Of a DNA stretch of 64,000 bases, positions 1 through 11,828 are shown in pieces; the first letter of the stretch is position 1, and each line of letters opens with the position of its first letter. The stretch is from Agelaius tricolor (taxonomy: Eukaryota > Chordata > Aves > Passeriformes > Icteridae): the NCBI GenBank assembly GCA_023055355.1, contig JALJCS010000052.1, forward strand, positions 1,815,501-1,879,500. The letters are read 5' to 3'. The notes under the pieces are model-generated. The model worked only from the letters and a program-made list of their open reading frames with translations, was not told the DNA's origin and ran no database searches. Position numbers and translations under genes: made by a program.

Positions 1-663
1 CCACCACCGGCAGCGGGCAGAAGCCGCCAAGGCAGCAGGTTGGATCCCAGTGCCCACTGGCAGGGTAGCAGTGTCCTGGGGCCAGGCACACGCCCTGCAC
101 AACACCCGCGACCGCTCTCCATGATCCCGAATGGGAGGAAGGCAGCACCTGACCCCAGGCAGGTGTCGGGCCTACAGCAGCACCTCTGGTGGCTTTGTGC
201 CACAATTCCTGCAAACCCTCAGCCTTTCACTCAGGTGAGGAGGGCAGGGATGGAGCAGCTTTGGGGACACCTGGAATCCAGGCAAGGGTCACTCCCCACT
301 GCCCCACCATGGCCGCAGGCAGAGCCCCTGCTTGGTATTCCCACAGCTTTCCTATTATCTGGTGGACACATTCCAAACCCAAACCCATTCTTTCCAGGTG
401 GTTCCAGAATGCTGCAGGTTTTGTTCAAGAAGGATTGTCCGGGTCAAGTTGTTGAGCAGAATGTTGTGGGTTGTGCAGTAGTTTTGTGGTTCTCTCTGTC
501 CCTTACAAAGAGGAACAAATGATCAATTGCTGCATTTCTGGACTGCTTCCCTCACAGGTGCCCGCCCCTGAGACTTTTTGGGAACAGCCCCTAAACCCCA
601 TGCCCTTGTGCTGCTGTCCCCACAGTGCCACCCCCACCCAGCCCTGTCCCTTCTCCCTTCCAG
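1..663 (+). other. Inter-unit promoter-module remnant fused to FCRL intron 1
   Basis: Bases 1-234 match the part of the repeated inter-unit module that lies right of its CTCF pair, which would fall just outside the window. They end at the conserved splice donor CAG|GTGAGG (234/235). From 235 to about 555 the sequence follows the region downstream of that donor in other units. At about 556-565 it switches to sequence homologous to intron 1 of U3 (from about 12415). The stretch that should hold the 5' UTR and signal exon 1 is therefore deleted here. No gene is seen in it. Confidence 0.6.
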
Positions 664-3600
664 CCCAGACCCTCGGCCTCGCTGGTGAGTCCTCGGGGGA
701 TTCCATGGCCCCACCCCGCTGTCCCCAGCCCCACGCTGGCCCTGGCAGGCTGGTGTCCCCTGTCACCCACAGGTGCCCAGACCACCCAGCTCCTGGTGGA
801 GCCCCCCTGGAGGCCGGCAGTGCTGTGGGACCGGGTGACACTGACCTGCCAGGGCTCGGGGACCGCCAGTGCCACCACCTGGTACAAGGACGGGCAGCAC
901 TGGGGACAGGAGCAATGCAACAACTTCAGTGTCTCTGAGAGTGGCACCTATGAGTGTGGCAGACTTGGCACCGGGCTCAGCCCCCTTGTAACAGTCTTAA
1001 ATCGTGAGGGGGGTTTGGGTGTCCCCAGCCTGGCACCTGCAGGGACCTCGAGGGCTCCGGGTGGGCTCTACTCCATGGGTCACCTCCTGTGTGACCTGAG
1101 CCTGTGCCCTGCTCTGGGGACATCCCAGAGCATCCCAGAGTGGGGAAAACCATGTGGGAAATGAGGACCCCTGGTGTGCTGGGTGTCACGGAATGGGGAG
1201 TCCCGGTGCCATTGTGTGTGGCAGGACCCCTCTGTCCCCTGGACTGGCTGGTGCTGCAGGTGCCTGTGTGGCTGCTGCTGGAGGGGGACACGGTGACACT
1301 GCGCTGCCGGCGCTCTTGGAACAGCACGGTCACCTTGGTGTCCTTCTACCAGGAGGGGAGGAAACTGGAGGGGCTCCATGATAGGACCGAGTTGTCCCTG
1401 TCCCCTCTGCAACTGCACCACAGTGGCCTCTACCACTGCGCGGGCCGGGTGGTGTCACAGTGGAGCATGTCGAACTGGGTGACAGTGACAGTGCACAGTG
1501 AGTGCAAGGATGGGGAGAGGGAAGCCCAACATCCTTTGAGGGTTTCCCCAGCACTGCCTGAATCCTTCATCCCTCCCTTTACTCCTCCCTGGGTCACCCC
1601 AAATTTCCCAAGTCCCTCTTGGTTTCCCCCATGACTGCCGAGTTCCCCCTGCACATCCCTCATTCCTCTCTTTGTCCTCCCCAGCCCTCCCTGGATTCCC
1701 CACCCCTTCCAAGGTCCCTGCTCTACCCTCTGGTCTCTGTGCCTTCCCTGGGTCCTCCCACCCATCTCTAAACCCCAAATCATTCCCTGAGGCTCCTCAG
1801 TCTCTCATCTGGTTCCCCATCCCTGCCTGGGTCTCTCCCCCTTTCCACAGGGTCCCGCCATTGTCCCCAGGTCCCATTGTGCCTCCCAGAGTCCCCTTCT
1901 GCTCACTGGGATCCTCTCTGCTCCCCTCCAATCCCCTTCTTTCCCCTCCATGTCCCCCACCTCCCCTGGGTCCCCAATCCCTCCTGTGTCCCCCCATAGG
2001 TGTCCCGCTCTCGGGGGTGTCCCTGTCAGCACAGCCCCCCGGGGGACAGGTGGCACTTGGGGACAGCCTGGTGCTGAGCTGCACAGGGGCCGTGGGGACA
2101 GGTCCCCTGTCCTTCTCCTGGTACCGGGAGGGCTCGGGGGCACCGCTGGGCACCGGCCCCTGCCTGGAGCTGAGCCAGGCTGGGGACAATGACAGCGGCC
2201 AGTACCGGTGCCGGGTCAGCGACGGGGACAGCGTGGCCAAGAGTGACCCCCTGAATGTCACCGTCCTGGGTGAGCGGGACCCTCGAGCTGGGAGTGACCC
2301 CCCCATGGCACCCTCATCCCACCTCGCCCGGTGCCAGCCCCGTCTGTGTCCCCACAGTGCCCGTGGCCAATGCCACCATCACCCCTGGTCCCCTGTCACA
2401 CCAGGTGCGTGCAGGTGACCCTGTGACCCTGCACTGCTCAGTGCAGGTGGGCTCAGTCCCTGCCACCTTCACCTGGCTGCACAATGGGCAGGAGGTGGCC
2501 CGGGGTCCCCTCCTGGAGCTCAGTGACATCGATGTGGGACATTGGGGCACCTACCAGTGCTTGGCCACCAACCAGCTGGGACAGGACGGGCACCGTGTGT
2601 TCCGGGCACTCAGCCCTGAGCTGGCCCTGGAGGTGACACCTGGCTCACCCTGGGGCACAGGTGGGGTCACACGGGGTCACCGGGGTGTTCAGGACCTCCA
2701 GGGTTCCAGGTGACCCCAATGTGTCCCCTCTGTCCCCAGCAGTGGCTGTGAATGTCAGCAGGACCCTCCTGTTCCTGCTCCTGCTCCTGGCTGTCATCGG
2801 GGGCTGTCACTGCTGGCACCGCTGGGGTGGGTGACAATGGGGGGGGCACGAGGTCCTACAGGAACTGGGGGGAAGCCCCACACACTGGGGGGGCACTTGG
2901 GGCATCACCCAAAGCTCCTGACCTGGAGGAAGCTGAGCCCCCAGTGACCTTTGCTTGGGGTGCTCACAGGTTTGGGGACATTTTGGAGGGTCCTGGGCTG
3001 TCCCAGGAAGGGCCTTGAGGAATATTGGGGTGACTCTGGGATCTCCTGGGGGCTTTTAGGGAGGTGTTGGAGAGTTGTGCAGGGATGTTGAGAGCTCTCC
3101 AGGGATCCTGGAGCTGTTTGGAGGCTTCCCTGCATTCCATTCTTGGGGTTTTTGGGGGCTTGAGGGGTGCTCAGGGGCTGTGTGAAGAATCAGGGTCCTG
3201 AGGCAGTTCAGGGGTCCTGGGGAGGGGGTTGGAGTACCTGGGTGGCTCAGGTGTTCTGGGGCTCCTCAGGGGTGGTTTGGGGTGCAGGGGCCTGGGAGTC
3301 CAGTAGAAATCAGTGTCTGGTGGGGGCTCAGGGGTCCAGTGGGCATTAAAAGCCCCAGGTGGGGTTGGGGCCCAGGGCACCCCATGATCACCCCATCCTC
3401 TTTTTCTTGCAGCTCTCAGGAAATCCCAGGACAGGTGAGTGGGGAGCTCCAGCCATGGCTCTCCTTGACCCCCTTCCCCAGACACCCCTCAGACCCCCCC
3501 TTATCCCCACAGGGCCCCCCAGAACCCTCTTATCCCCTGGAGGAGGGGGAGGGGCTGGACACCGAGGGGGCAGGGGGTGAGTATGGGGGATGGGTGGGGA

Positions 3601-3745
3601 CACGGACATGTCACCCATGGGTGTCACCCCCAGCCAGGTGTCCCTTACTGTCCCCCCCAAGGACCCCCAGGTGACCCAGGCAGAGCTGCCAGGACCACAC
3701 GGGCAACTGCAGGACACCAGTGACATCCATGGGAACGTGCTGTGA
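664..3745 (+). pseudogene. FCRL unit U1, 5'-truncated Fc receptor-like pseudogene
   Basis: Exons by homology: 21-bp second signal exon 664-684, D1 773-1003, D2 1243-1497, D4 2000-2269, D5 2358-2660, TM 2743-2826 (or 2830), tail exons 3413-3434, 3513-3576 and a last exon ending at the TGA 3743-3745. The family would be a type I membrane receptor with C2-type Ig domains. Here signal exon 1 is absent and D3 is missing, with D2 running straight into the intron that normally follows D3. The D2 acceptor reads GG instead of AG at 1241-1242; an upstream AG at 1223-1224 would keep frame and add a few residues. The last-exon acceptor is also degraded. All tail tyrosine motifs are lost: the first site reads EGLD, the second VTQAEL and the third DIHGNVL. 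D5 keeps the NAT sequon and Ig cysteines. I read this as a decayed copy. Confidence 0.75.
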
Positions 3746-4918
3746 CACTGGGGGACATTGGGAGTCCCCATCCCATGGCTCCCGTTGTGGCCCATCCTGC
3801 CTGGGGTGATGATCACGAGTTGGGGGGGCTGCACAGGGCCCCCAGTGCTCTCCTTTCCCTATCCCAGTGCATCCAGTACACCCATGGCCCCCCAGGTTCC
3901 TCCCTGTGCCAGGGGGCACAGGAGCCATTTCCTTCTTATTTGGTCCAAAATGCAGCTTTTTGGTTAAACTGGCAGAGATGGTGTTTGTTCAGCTTTGTCG
4001 GGCTTTGGGAATGGGATTCTCCAGTTCTGGGCTGCCAATGAAACCCAGGGGCTGATGCCCCTCACCCTCCCAGTGGAGGCACAAAGATCCCAAAGGGCTG
4101 AGAGAAGAACAATTTGCTGAATCACCAACGAGAGAACAAAACCAACAGAAACAGCAACAAGGTTCAGTGTCCAAATAGTCAGACAAGGAACAATTTCCAG
4201 GGAAAGCCCCCAATAAGGAACAAAGCCCAGACGCTGTCCCCAGCACGTTTCCTCCACCAGAGGAACCTGGCAGGGCACTCGAGCTTCCTTGCTCTGATGG
4301 CCAACACAGCCTTTAGGAGCTCTGGATTCTCTTCTCCAATGTCCCAAACACCTCCTCTGCCCTGTTCCCCTGATCCCCCGGTCGGGATCAGGCCATGGCA
4401 CAGGGCAGGTGTCAGAGACAAGAAAAGTTTGATGTCAGGATACATTTTGGAACAGCTGTATGTGGCCGGGGTGGGTCAGGCCTTCCTTTTGGTGAGATGA
4501 GGCCCTGTCTGTCCATCAGTCTCTCAGCCGTGGCACACTGGGGACAGTGTGATGCTTTGCCAAATCCAGCTCCTGAGTGGCCGCATGATCAGAAGTGCCA
4601 GCTATGGAGAGGGCCCTTGGTGGCCCAACTGGCTCAAAGGACAAAGCATGAGGTGGCCAAGTCCCTGACCGTGTCTTCTTGTGGAGTGTCTGTCCCATCC
4701 ACACTGGAACCCAGGAGTTGGCAACTCATTTAAATATCTACCAAAGAAAGTGAGAATGCTCCTGGAATGGAAAGAAGACACATGTCTAAAAATCTTTTTA
4801 ATTTCAAAAATGATGGGGCTTCCAGGCAAAAGTGTTGGAAAAGGAATAACAGCTCTTTACTGGGAAATTTATAAAGCAGAACAGAACAAACAACACAAAC
4901 CCAGAACTTTCCCTCCCG
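3746..4918 (+). other. 3' flank of U1, no gene seen
   Basis: This is unit-specific 3' flanking sequence that recurs, diverged, after U2, U3 and U9 and in reverse after U5 and U8. It includes a stretch near 4090-4220 that resembles the post-stop region of the other units, where U8 and U9 carry AATAAA; here the hexamer is not intact. No coding exon or RNA gene was recognised. Confidence 0.5.
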
Positions 4919-5340
4919 CTCAGCGCTGTTGGTTTTTGTGGCAGTTATAACCGCGGCCAGCAGGGGGCGCTGCAGGGAGCACTCCCGGCCAGCAGGGGGC
5001 GCCCCGCTCCAGCTCCATCCCCTCAGGGGCCATGGCGGCCTCGGGCGGGAGGCAGGAGGGCAAATCGCTCCTTTTGCAAACTCACGGCCACCAATCGGTC
5101 CCGGCACCACCACTGGCAGTGGGCAGAAGCCGCCAAGGCAGCAGGTTGGATCCCAGTGCCCACTGGCAGCGTAGCAGTGTCCCGGGGCCAGGCACACTCC
5201 CTGCACAACACCCACAATCGCTCTCCATGATCCTGAATGGAAGGAAGGCAGCACCTGACCCCAGGCATGTCTCGGGTCCACAGCAGCACCTCTGGTGGCT
5301 TTACACCACAATTCCTGCAAACCCTCAGCCTTTCACTCAG
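4919..5340 (+). promoter_or_regulatory. Inter-unit module A: tandem CTCF-like pair, CCAAT box and candidate first exon
   Basis: Two copies of CCAGCAGGGGGCGC lie at 4957-4970 and 4989-5002, 32 bp apart and in the same direction. They closely match the CTCF core consensus. Downstream come ATGGCGGC in a strong Kozak context (ATG 5032), a CCAAT box (5091-5095) and a perfect donor CAG|GTGAGG at 5340/5341. The frame from the ATG is open for 198 codons, but it resembles no family I know and may be a by-product of high GC. The module lies about 1.2 kb after U1 and upstream of U2. I infer a combined insulator and alternative promoter or 5' exon. CTCF occupancy is not shown by sequence alone. Confidence 0.6.
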
Positions 5341-6566
5341 GTGAGGAGGGCAGGGATGGAGCAGCTTTGGGGACACCTGGAATCCAGACAGGGTCACTCC
5401 CCACTGCCCCACCATGGCCGCAGGCAGAGCCCCTGCTTGGTATTCCCACAGCTTTCCCTCTTATCTGGTGGACACATTCCAAACCTAAACCCATTCTTTC
5501 CAGGAGGTTCCAGAATGCTGCAGGTTTTGTTCATGAAGGATGGTCCGGGTCAGGTTGTTGAGCAGAATGTTGTGGGTTGTGCAGTAGTTTTGTGGTTCTC
5601 TCTGTCCCTTACAAAGAGGAACAAATGATCAATTGCTGCATTTCCGGACTGGTTCCCCCACAGCTGCTCCTGCAGGGGCACTTTCCAGCCAGCCCTGCTC
5701 TGAAAACCATCAAAGGCCCTCCCAGAGCCACTGCTTGGGCTCCCGTTGGGCTTTGTGCTTCTTGTCGGGCTGAGCAAACCACAGCCAGGCCTTTTTCTAC
5801 CAACAGAATTCTCACCTCTGCAGCAGCTCCACAGACCCAGAGCCTCTCGGAATCTGTTTTGGGTGACCCTCAGGCCGCCGGCACCTTGTGGGGACTGTGC
5901 TGGGCTCTGGGTGACCCAAAATCTGAGGATCCCAGGGAAGGAGCTGAGACCTCTGGGCCCATCCAGCAATTGCCCATCCCTGGGACCTCCATTCCCCTGG
6001 AAATCAAATCATGGGTACCCCATTTCTTATGTCTCCCCCTCTCTGGAACCCGTATCCCAGTACTCACATTCCCCAGGATCTCCATGGCCCAGGACCCCCC
6101 ATTCCCAAGGAACCCTCTCCTGTTCATTCCATCCCCTGAAATCCTCCTTCTCCTGGCATCTTGATTCTCCCAGGAACCCCCATTGCCACGGGATCCCCCT
6201 TTCCCCCAGCATCCCCATCCCATTACCCCAAATCCCTGGAGCCCACATTCCTCTGGCACTCCCATCCCTGAGTCCCCTCAGCCCTGGGGACCCCCATTCC
6301 CAGTGACTCCCCCTCCTCAGCACCCCCATTCCCAGGGACCCCATCCCTGAGACCCCCCATTCCCCTGGACGCCCATCCCCACATCCCCAAACCCCCTGAG
6401 CCCCCCACACTCCTAGAAGCCCCATGTCCCACTGTGTCCCACCAAGCCTTGTCCCCATCCTGTCCCCACCCTGCCCACAGCCTGTCCCCAGCTTGTGTGG
6501 GGGCATCCTTGTGACATGGGGACCCTCCAGATGCCTGAGATGTGACAGGACCCCTCTGTCCCCCAG
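5341..6566 (+). other. Upstream region of U2, truncated before signal exon
   Basis: The sequence follows the usual upstream region of a unit up to about 6490-6510. It then jumps to the intron just before D2. The 5' UTR, both signal exons and D1 that should lie between are deleted. No other gene is visible. Confidence 0.55.
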
Positions 6567-8638
6567 AGTGGCTGGTGCTGCAGGTGCCAGCATGGGCACT
6601 GCAGGAGGGGGACACGGTGACACTGCGCTGCTGGGGCTGGCAGAAGAGAACGTTCACCTCAGTGTCCTTCTACCATGAGGAGAAAGAGCTGCAGGTGGTC
6701 CCCAATTGGACCGAGCTGTCCCTGTCCCCTCTGCAGCTGAACCACAGGGGCAGCTCTTGCTGCAAAGCCTGGGTGAAACCCTGGGGGTGGAAGGAGTCAG
6801 CGCCAGTGACAGTGACAGGGCACGGTGAGCACCCCACTGCTGCCACCCTGACAACTCCACAGCCCCTCCCCAGGGACTCAGGCTCACAAATCCCCCTCCC
6901 CTCTGCTGCCTGTGCTGGAGGGTCCCCCCAAGCCCACCCTGGGGTCCCCCATGACTCTCAGCTGCCTCAGCACCCCCAGCCCCCTGTGGCCCCGAGCCCC
7001 CCTCCTGCACGTGTTCTACCGGGACGGGCATGTGGTGGGTGGCCTGCAGGGGTTCTCGCAGGTGCTGGTGCCCGCCCTGGGGGTCTCCCACTTGGGGAAT
7101 TACAGCTGCCAGGTGCACTCTGAGGAGGGGCCGTGTGGAATAGCAGCACCTGGCTCTGTGTCACGGTGCGCAGTGAGTGTGGGGATGGGCATGGGGAGCC
7201 CCCACGGCCTGCTTGTGTCTTCTGGTTGGGTACCTCCATGTCCCCCTGACACCTTTCTTGGGTCCTTCCATCACTCCCCTTGTCCCCTCCCCCCTCTGTG
7301 GTGTGACCCCATACCCAAAATCCCCCACCACACCCATCCCCCCTGTCCCTATCCCCCCACACCAGCTGCCAGGCCCTCCCTGTGGCCTCAGCCCTGTCTC
7401 TGTCCCCACAGTGCCCGTGGCCAATGCCACCATCACTCCCAGTCCCCTGTCACGCCAGGTGCATGCAGGTGAAAACATGACCCTGCACTGCTCAGTGCAG
7501 GTGGTCTCAGCCCCTGTCACCTTCACCTGGCTGCACAACAGGCAGGAGGTGGCCCAGGGTCCCCTCCTGGAGCTCAGGGACATCGATGCGGGACATTGGG
7601 GCACCTACCAGTGCATGGCCACCAACCAGCTGGGACAGGACAGGCACCGCGTGTTCCGGGCACTCAGCCCTGAGCTGGCCCTGGAGGTGACACCGCAGGA
7701 CAAAGGGACACACAGGGACATAGGTGGGTTTACACGGGGTCACTGTAGGGTGCAGGACCCTTGGGGTGATGGGTGACCCTGATGTGTCCCCCTCTGTTTC
7801 TTGCAGTGGCGGCAGGGGTCGGTGGGGCCCTTTTGTTCCTGCTCCTGCTTGTGGGTGTCATTGTGGCCTGGCACCGGTGGCACCGTGTGGGTGGGTGACA
7901 ACGGGGACGGGGGTCCCACGGAGCTCCTGAGGCCCCCAGAGTTGGGAAGCAATAGGGAAGCACCCACAGCCCCAAAATTGTGACTTTGGCTGGGGGTCCT
8001 GTGGAGTATGGTGAGGTGCTGGAAGGTCCTGCAGTGATGTTGGGGTTTCTTTCAGGGGCCCTGGGGGTGATGGGTTTTCTGTCCTTGGCAGGCTTTGGGT
8101 TCTTGAGGCTGACTTGGTCAGGGGGTCGGGAGAGGTTAATGATTTCTGGGGGGCTTCGGGGATTCTTGGGGGTACCTTGGGAGTTTAGGAATCCTGATAA
8201 TATTCAGGGCCCTGGGACCCAACAGTCACCCATCCCCTCCTTCCTTTGAAGCTGCCAGGAAGCAGCAGGAAAGGTGAGTGGGAGGCTCAAACCAACTGCT
8301 CTCCTTTTTCCCCAACCCCCAAAACCTCCCATTCCCTCCCCCACATCCCCTTTATTTCCTCAGTCGCCCCCACATGCCCCAGCACCCCCCAGAGGAGGGG
8401 GAGGTGCTGTACACCCACGTCGTGGTCACCAAGAGGGCAGGGGGTGAGTACGGGGGGGACACACGCAGAGGGACACGTCACCCACCAGTGTCACCCCACC
8501 CAGATCCCACAGCCCGTGTCTCTCGCAGCGTCCCCCCATGCCACCACCCGCCAGGATCCCCAGCTGACCAACGCGGAGCTGCGGGGACCCCAGGGGCGAC
8601 CGCGGGAACCCGGTGACATCTATGGGAATGTGCTGTGA
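6567..8638 (+). pseudogene. FCRL unit U2 lacking signal peptide and D1
   Basis: Exons: D2 6567-6824, D3 about 6912-7174, D5 7412-7723, TM 7807-7890, tail 8252-8273, 8364-8443 and 8529-8638. The D2 acceptor is normal (CCCCAG) but nothing upstream codes for a signal peptide or D1. The D3 acceptor is missing. D3 also carries a 1-nt deletion near its end (shared with U3 and U9) that puts the last strand out of frame. D4 is absent. D5, TM and tail are open: the tail has VLYTHV (a good ITIM), LTNAEL (tyrosine replaced by asparagine) and DIYGNVL (pYxN type). It is most likely a partial gene; a membrane D5-TM-ITIM product from another start cannot be excluded. Confidence 0.7.
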
Positions 8639-9629
8639 CACTGGGGGGAACTGGGGGCACTGGGGGTCCCCACATGGCACCCACTCGTGGCTGTGCTGCC
8701 ACTAAAAACTGCCCCTCCTGCACCCCATCGAGGAACAAAGATCCCAAAGGGCTGAGAGAAGAATAATTTGCTGTAAAAGCAACAAGATAATGAAACCAAC
8801 AGCAACCGCAACAAGGTTGAGAGTCCAAAGGATCACAGAAGGAACAATTTCCAGGGAAAGCCACAACGAGGAACAAACCCCAGATGTTTCCCTCAGCACG
8901 TTTCTCTACCAGAGGAACCTGGCAGGGCCCTGTACCTTCCTTGCTCTGGTGGCCAAAGTGGCCTTCAGGAGGCTCTGGATTCTCTTGTTTCCTGTCCCAA
9001 AGCCCTCCCCTGCCATGTTCCCCACACGAGGATGTCACAAATGCCCTGTGGGGGTTCTGGAGCCTCCCCCTTTTCCAGGGCAGTCGGGATCAGGCCATGG
9101 CACAGGGCGGGGTGTCAGAGACAGGAAAATTTTGATGTCTGGAGACATTTTGGAACACCTCTATGTGGCAGGGGTGGGTCAGGCCTTACTTTTGGTGAGA
9201 CAGGGCCCCGTCTCTCCCTCAGTCTGTCAGCCATGGCACACTGGGGACAGTGGGATGCTCTGCCAAAACCAGCTCCTGAGTGGCCGGGTGACCAGAAGTG
9301 CCAGCTGGGGAGAGGGCCCTTGGTGGCCCAACTGGCTTAAAAGGCAGAGCATGAGGTGACCAAGTCCCTGACTGTGTCTCCTCTTGAGAGTGTCTGTCCC
9401 ATCCAGGCTGGAACTCAGGATTCGGCAACTCGTTTAAATGAGAAATATCTGCCAAGTTTAATGGGAGCATTCCTGGAATGGAAAGAAGACCCACATCTAA
9501 AACTCTTTTTTCATTTCAAAATTATTTGGCTTTCAGACCAAAAGGTAGGAAAAGGAATAACAGCTGTTTCCTAGGAAATTTATAAACCAGAACAGAACCA
9601 ACAACACAAACCCAGAACTTTCCCTCCCG
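8639..9629 (+). other. 3' flank of U2, no gene seen
   Basis: Unit-type 3' flanking sequence, close to the regions after U3 (15177 on) and U9 (55807 on). It turns AT-richer at about 9430-9610, as in the other copies. No intact AATAAA was found where U9 has one. Confidence 0.5.
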
Positions 9630-10051
9630 CTCAGCGCTGTTGGTTTTTGTGGCAGTTATAACCGCGGCCAGCAGGGGGCGCTGCAGGGAGCACTCCCGGC
9701 CAGCAGGGGGCGCCCCGCTCCAGCTCCATCCCCTCAGGGGCCATGGCGGCCTCGGGCGGGAGGCAGGAGGGCAAATCGCTCCTTTTGCAAACTCACGGCC
9801 ACCAATCGGTCCCCACACCACCACCAGCAGCGGGCAGAAGCCGCCAAGGCAGCAGGTTGGATCCCAGTGCCCACTGGCAGCGTAGCAGTGTCCCGGGGCC
9901 AGGCACACGCCCTGTGCAACACCCGCGACCGCTCTCCGTGATCCCGAATGGAAGGAAAGCAGCACCTGACCCCGGGCAAGTCTCGGGTCCACAGCAGCAC
10001 CTCTGGTGCCTTTACTCCACAGTTCCTGCAAATCCTCAGCCTTTCACTCAG
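9630..10051 (+). promoter_or_regulatory. Inter-unit module B: tandem CTCF-like pair and candidate first exon
   Basis: CTCF-like motifs CCAGCAGGGGGCGC lie at 9668-9681 and 9700-9713, with the same direction and 32-bp spacing as module A. The ATGGCGGC start is at 9743 (128 codons open) and the donor CAG|GTGAGG is at 10051/10052. A good acceptor (pyrimidine tract then CAAG) lies about 55 bp before the U3 start codon. A spliced 5' exon joining this module to U3 is therefore plausible but unproven. Confidence 0.6.
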
Positions 10052-11828
10052 GTGAGGAGGGCAGGGATGGAGCAGTTTTGGGCACACCTGGAATCCAGGC
10101 AAGGGACACTCCCCACAGCCTTTCCATGACCACAGGCAGATCCACTGACTGATATTTCCATACATTCCTCTCTTATCTGCCCACTACAATCCAAATCCAA
10201 GCATTCTTTCCATGAGGATCCTGAGGGCTGCAGGTTTGGTTCAAGGACAATGGTCAAGCTCCAGTTCTTGAGCAGATTGTTGTAGGATTTGCAGTTGTTC
10301 TGGGCATCTGTCAGTCCTTCCCAAGAGGAAGAAATGATCAATTGCTGGACTGGTTCCCTCTCAGCTGCCCCTGCAGTGGAGGTTTCCAGCCAGTCCTGCT
10401 CTGAAAACCATCAAAGGCCCTCACGGAGCCACTGCTTGGGCTCCTTTTGGGCTTTGTGCTTCTTGCAGGGCTGAGCAAACCACAGGCAGGGCCTTTTTCC
10501 ACCCACAGAATTCTCCCCTCTGCAGCAGCTCTAAAGCTGCCAGAATCAAAGCCAAGGGGGCAGGGGGGACCCTCAGGTGCTGGCTGCCACCTGGGGCTGG
10601 GCAGAGCAGGGCTGGGCAATGGCCATCCCTGTGTAGTGGGGCTGGGTCATGACTGGGCCCCACACTTGGATGGCCTCTGGCTTCAAGGAGCAGGAGTTTG
10701 GGAGCTCCTTCCTGCCCAGGGGCTCCATTCCCAAGCTGCTTTTGCTGGCTCAGATCCTGCAGGGGACGAGCAAGAATGGAGAAGTCTGGACCCCTCCGAA
10801 TCTGTCATGCTCCAGGACAGGAGCCCCTTGTCCAGCATGTGTTCCCCTGGGACAGGATCCCCCCAGGACAGGAGCCCCCTGGATGTGCCCCCCCCAGGAC
10901 AGAACCCCCCCTCCATGTGACAAACGTGTCAAACAGCCTCTTCCTTCTGCCACAGTACAGAGAAAGTGAAAGCGTTGGGGCGGTAAAAGCTGCACTCCCC
11001 CATCCCCCACAGCCTCCAAAGCCCATTCCCTGCTCAGGTGCCCCCCAGGATCATCAAGGCACAAACTGGGGGTTTCTGAAATTGAGGGGTAAAATGATCA
11101 AAATGGAATAAATAGAGGGAAAAGTCACTGGGGTCTGGAGGGGCACAGACCCAGAGCCCCTCGGGATCTCTCTGTGGTAATCCCCACACCGCCGGCACCT
11201 TCTGGGGGCTATGTTGAGCTCTGGATCACCCCAAAATCGGAGGCATCCAGGGAAGGAGCTACGACCCATGGGCTCACCCAGCCACTGGCGCCCCCATTTG
11301 TCCGGGAACTGAAACATGGGACCCCCATTTCTTATGTCCCACCCACTCTGCAACCCCCATCCCAATACTGACATTCCCCAGGATCTCCATGGCCCAGGAC
11401 CCCATTTCCAAGGAAACCCCTCCCGTTCATTCCATCCCCTGAAATCCTCCTAGGACCCACCATTCCCCCATCCCATGAACTCAAATCCCTGGAGCCCACA
11501 TTCCCTTGGGACTCCCATCCCTGAGTCCCCCCAGCTATGGGGACGCTCATTCCCATGGCAGACCCATCGCCGGACATTCCCCCTCCTCACCACCCCCATT
11601 TGCCAGTGACCCCATTCCTGCCTCCCCAAACCCACCGAGCCCCCCACTCCTGGGAACACCATGTCCCACTTTGTCCCACCCACCCTTGTCCCCAGCCTGT
11701 CCCCACCCTGCCCCCACCAAGGGCCACCTACACATGGGGACAGACGTGACCTCGCTTCCTTCCCCTTCATCCCAAGAGCCACCAGCCAGGGGAGCGGTGG
11801 CCACAGCAGCGAGTGACAGCCAGTGCAC
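10052..11828 (+). other. Upstream and 5' UTR region of U3
   Basis: This is the best + strand copy of the unit upstream region before U6, U7 and U9. It contains an ISRE-like site (10962-10972) and ends with a short 5' UTR preceding ATG 11829. No gene other than the U3 5' end was recognised. Confidence 0.5.
10962..10972 (+). promoter_or_regulatory. ISRE/IRF-like element upstream of U3
   Basis: GAAAGTGAAAG fits the GAAANNGAAA core bound by interferon regulatory factors. It lies 867 bp before the U3 start codon. The same element recurs at a comparable distance before U5, U6, U7 and U9, which makes chance less likely. Confidence 0.4.

Noticed and set aside
5032..5628. 198-codon open frame from the module ATG, with shorter versions in modules B to F
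   Set aside because: No family resemblance; lengths vary (74 to 198 codons), the frame crosses a conserved splice donor, and an equally long antisense frame exists. It is described only within the module entries.
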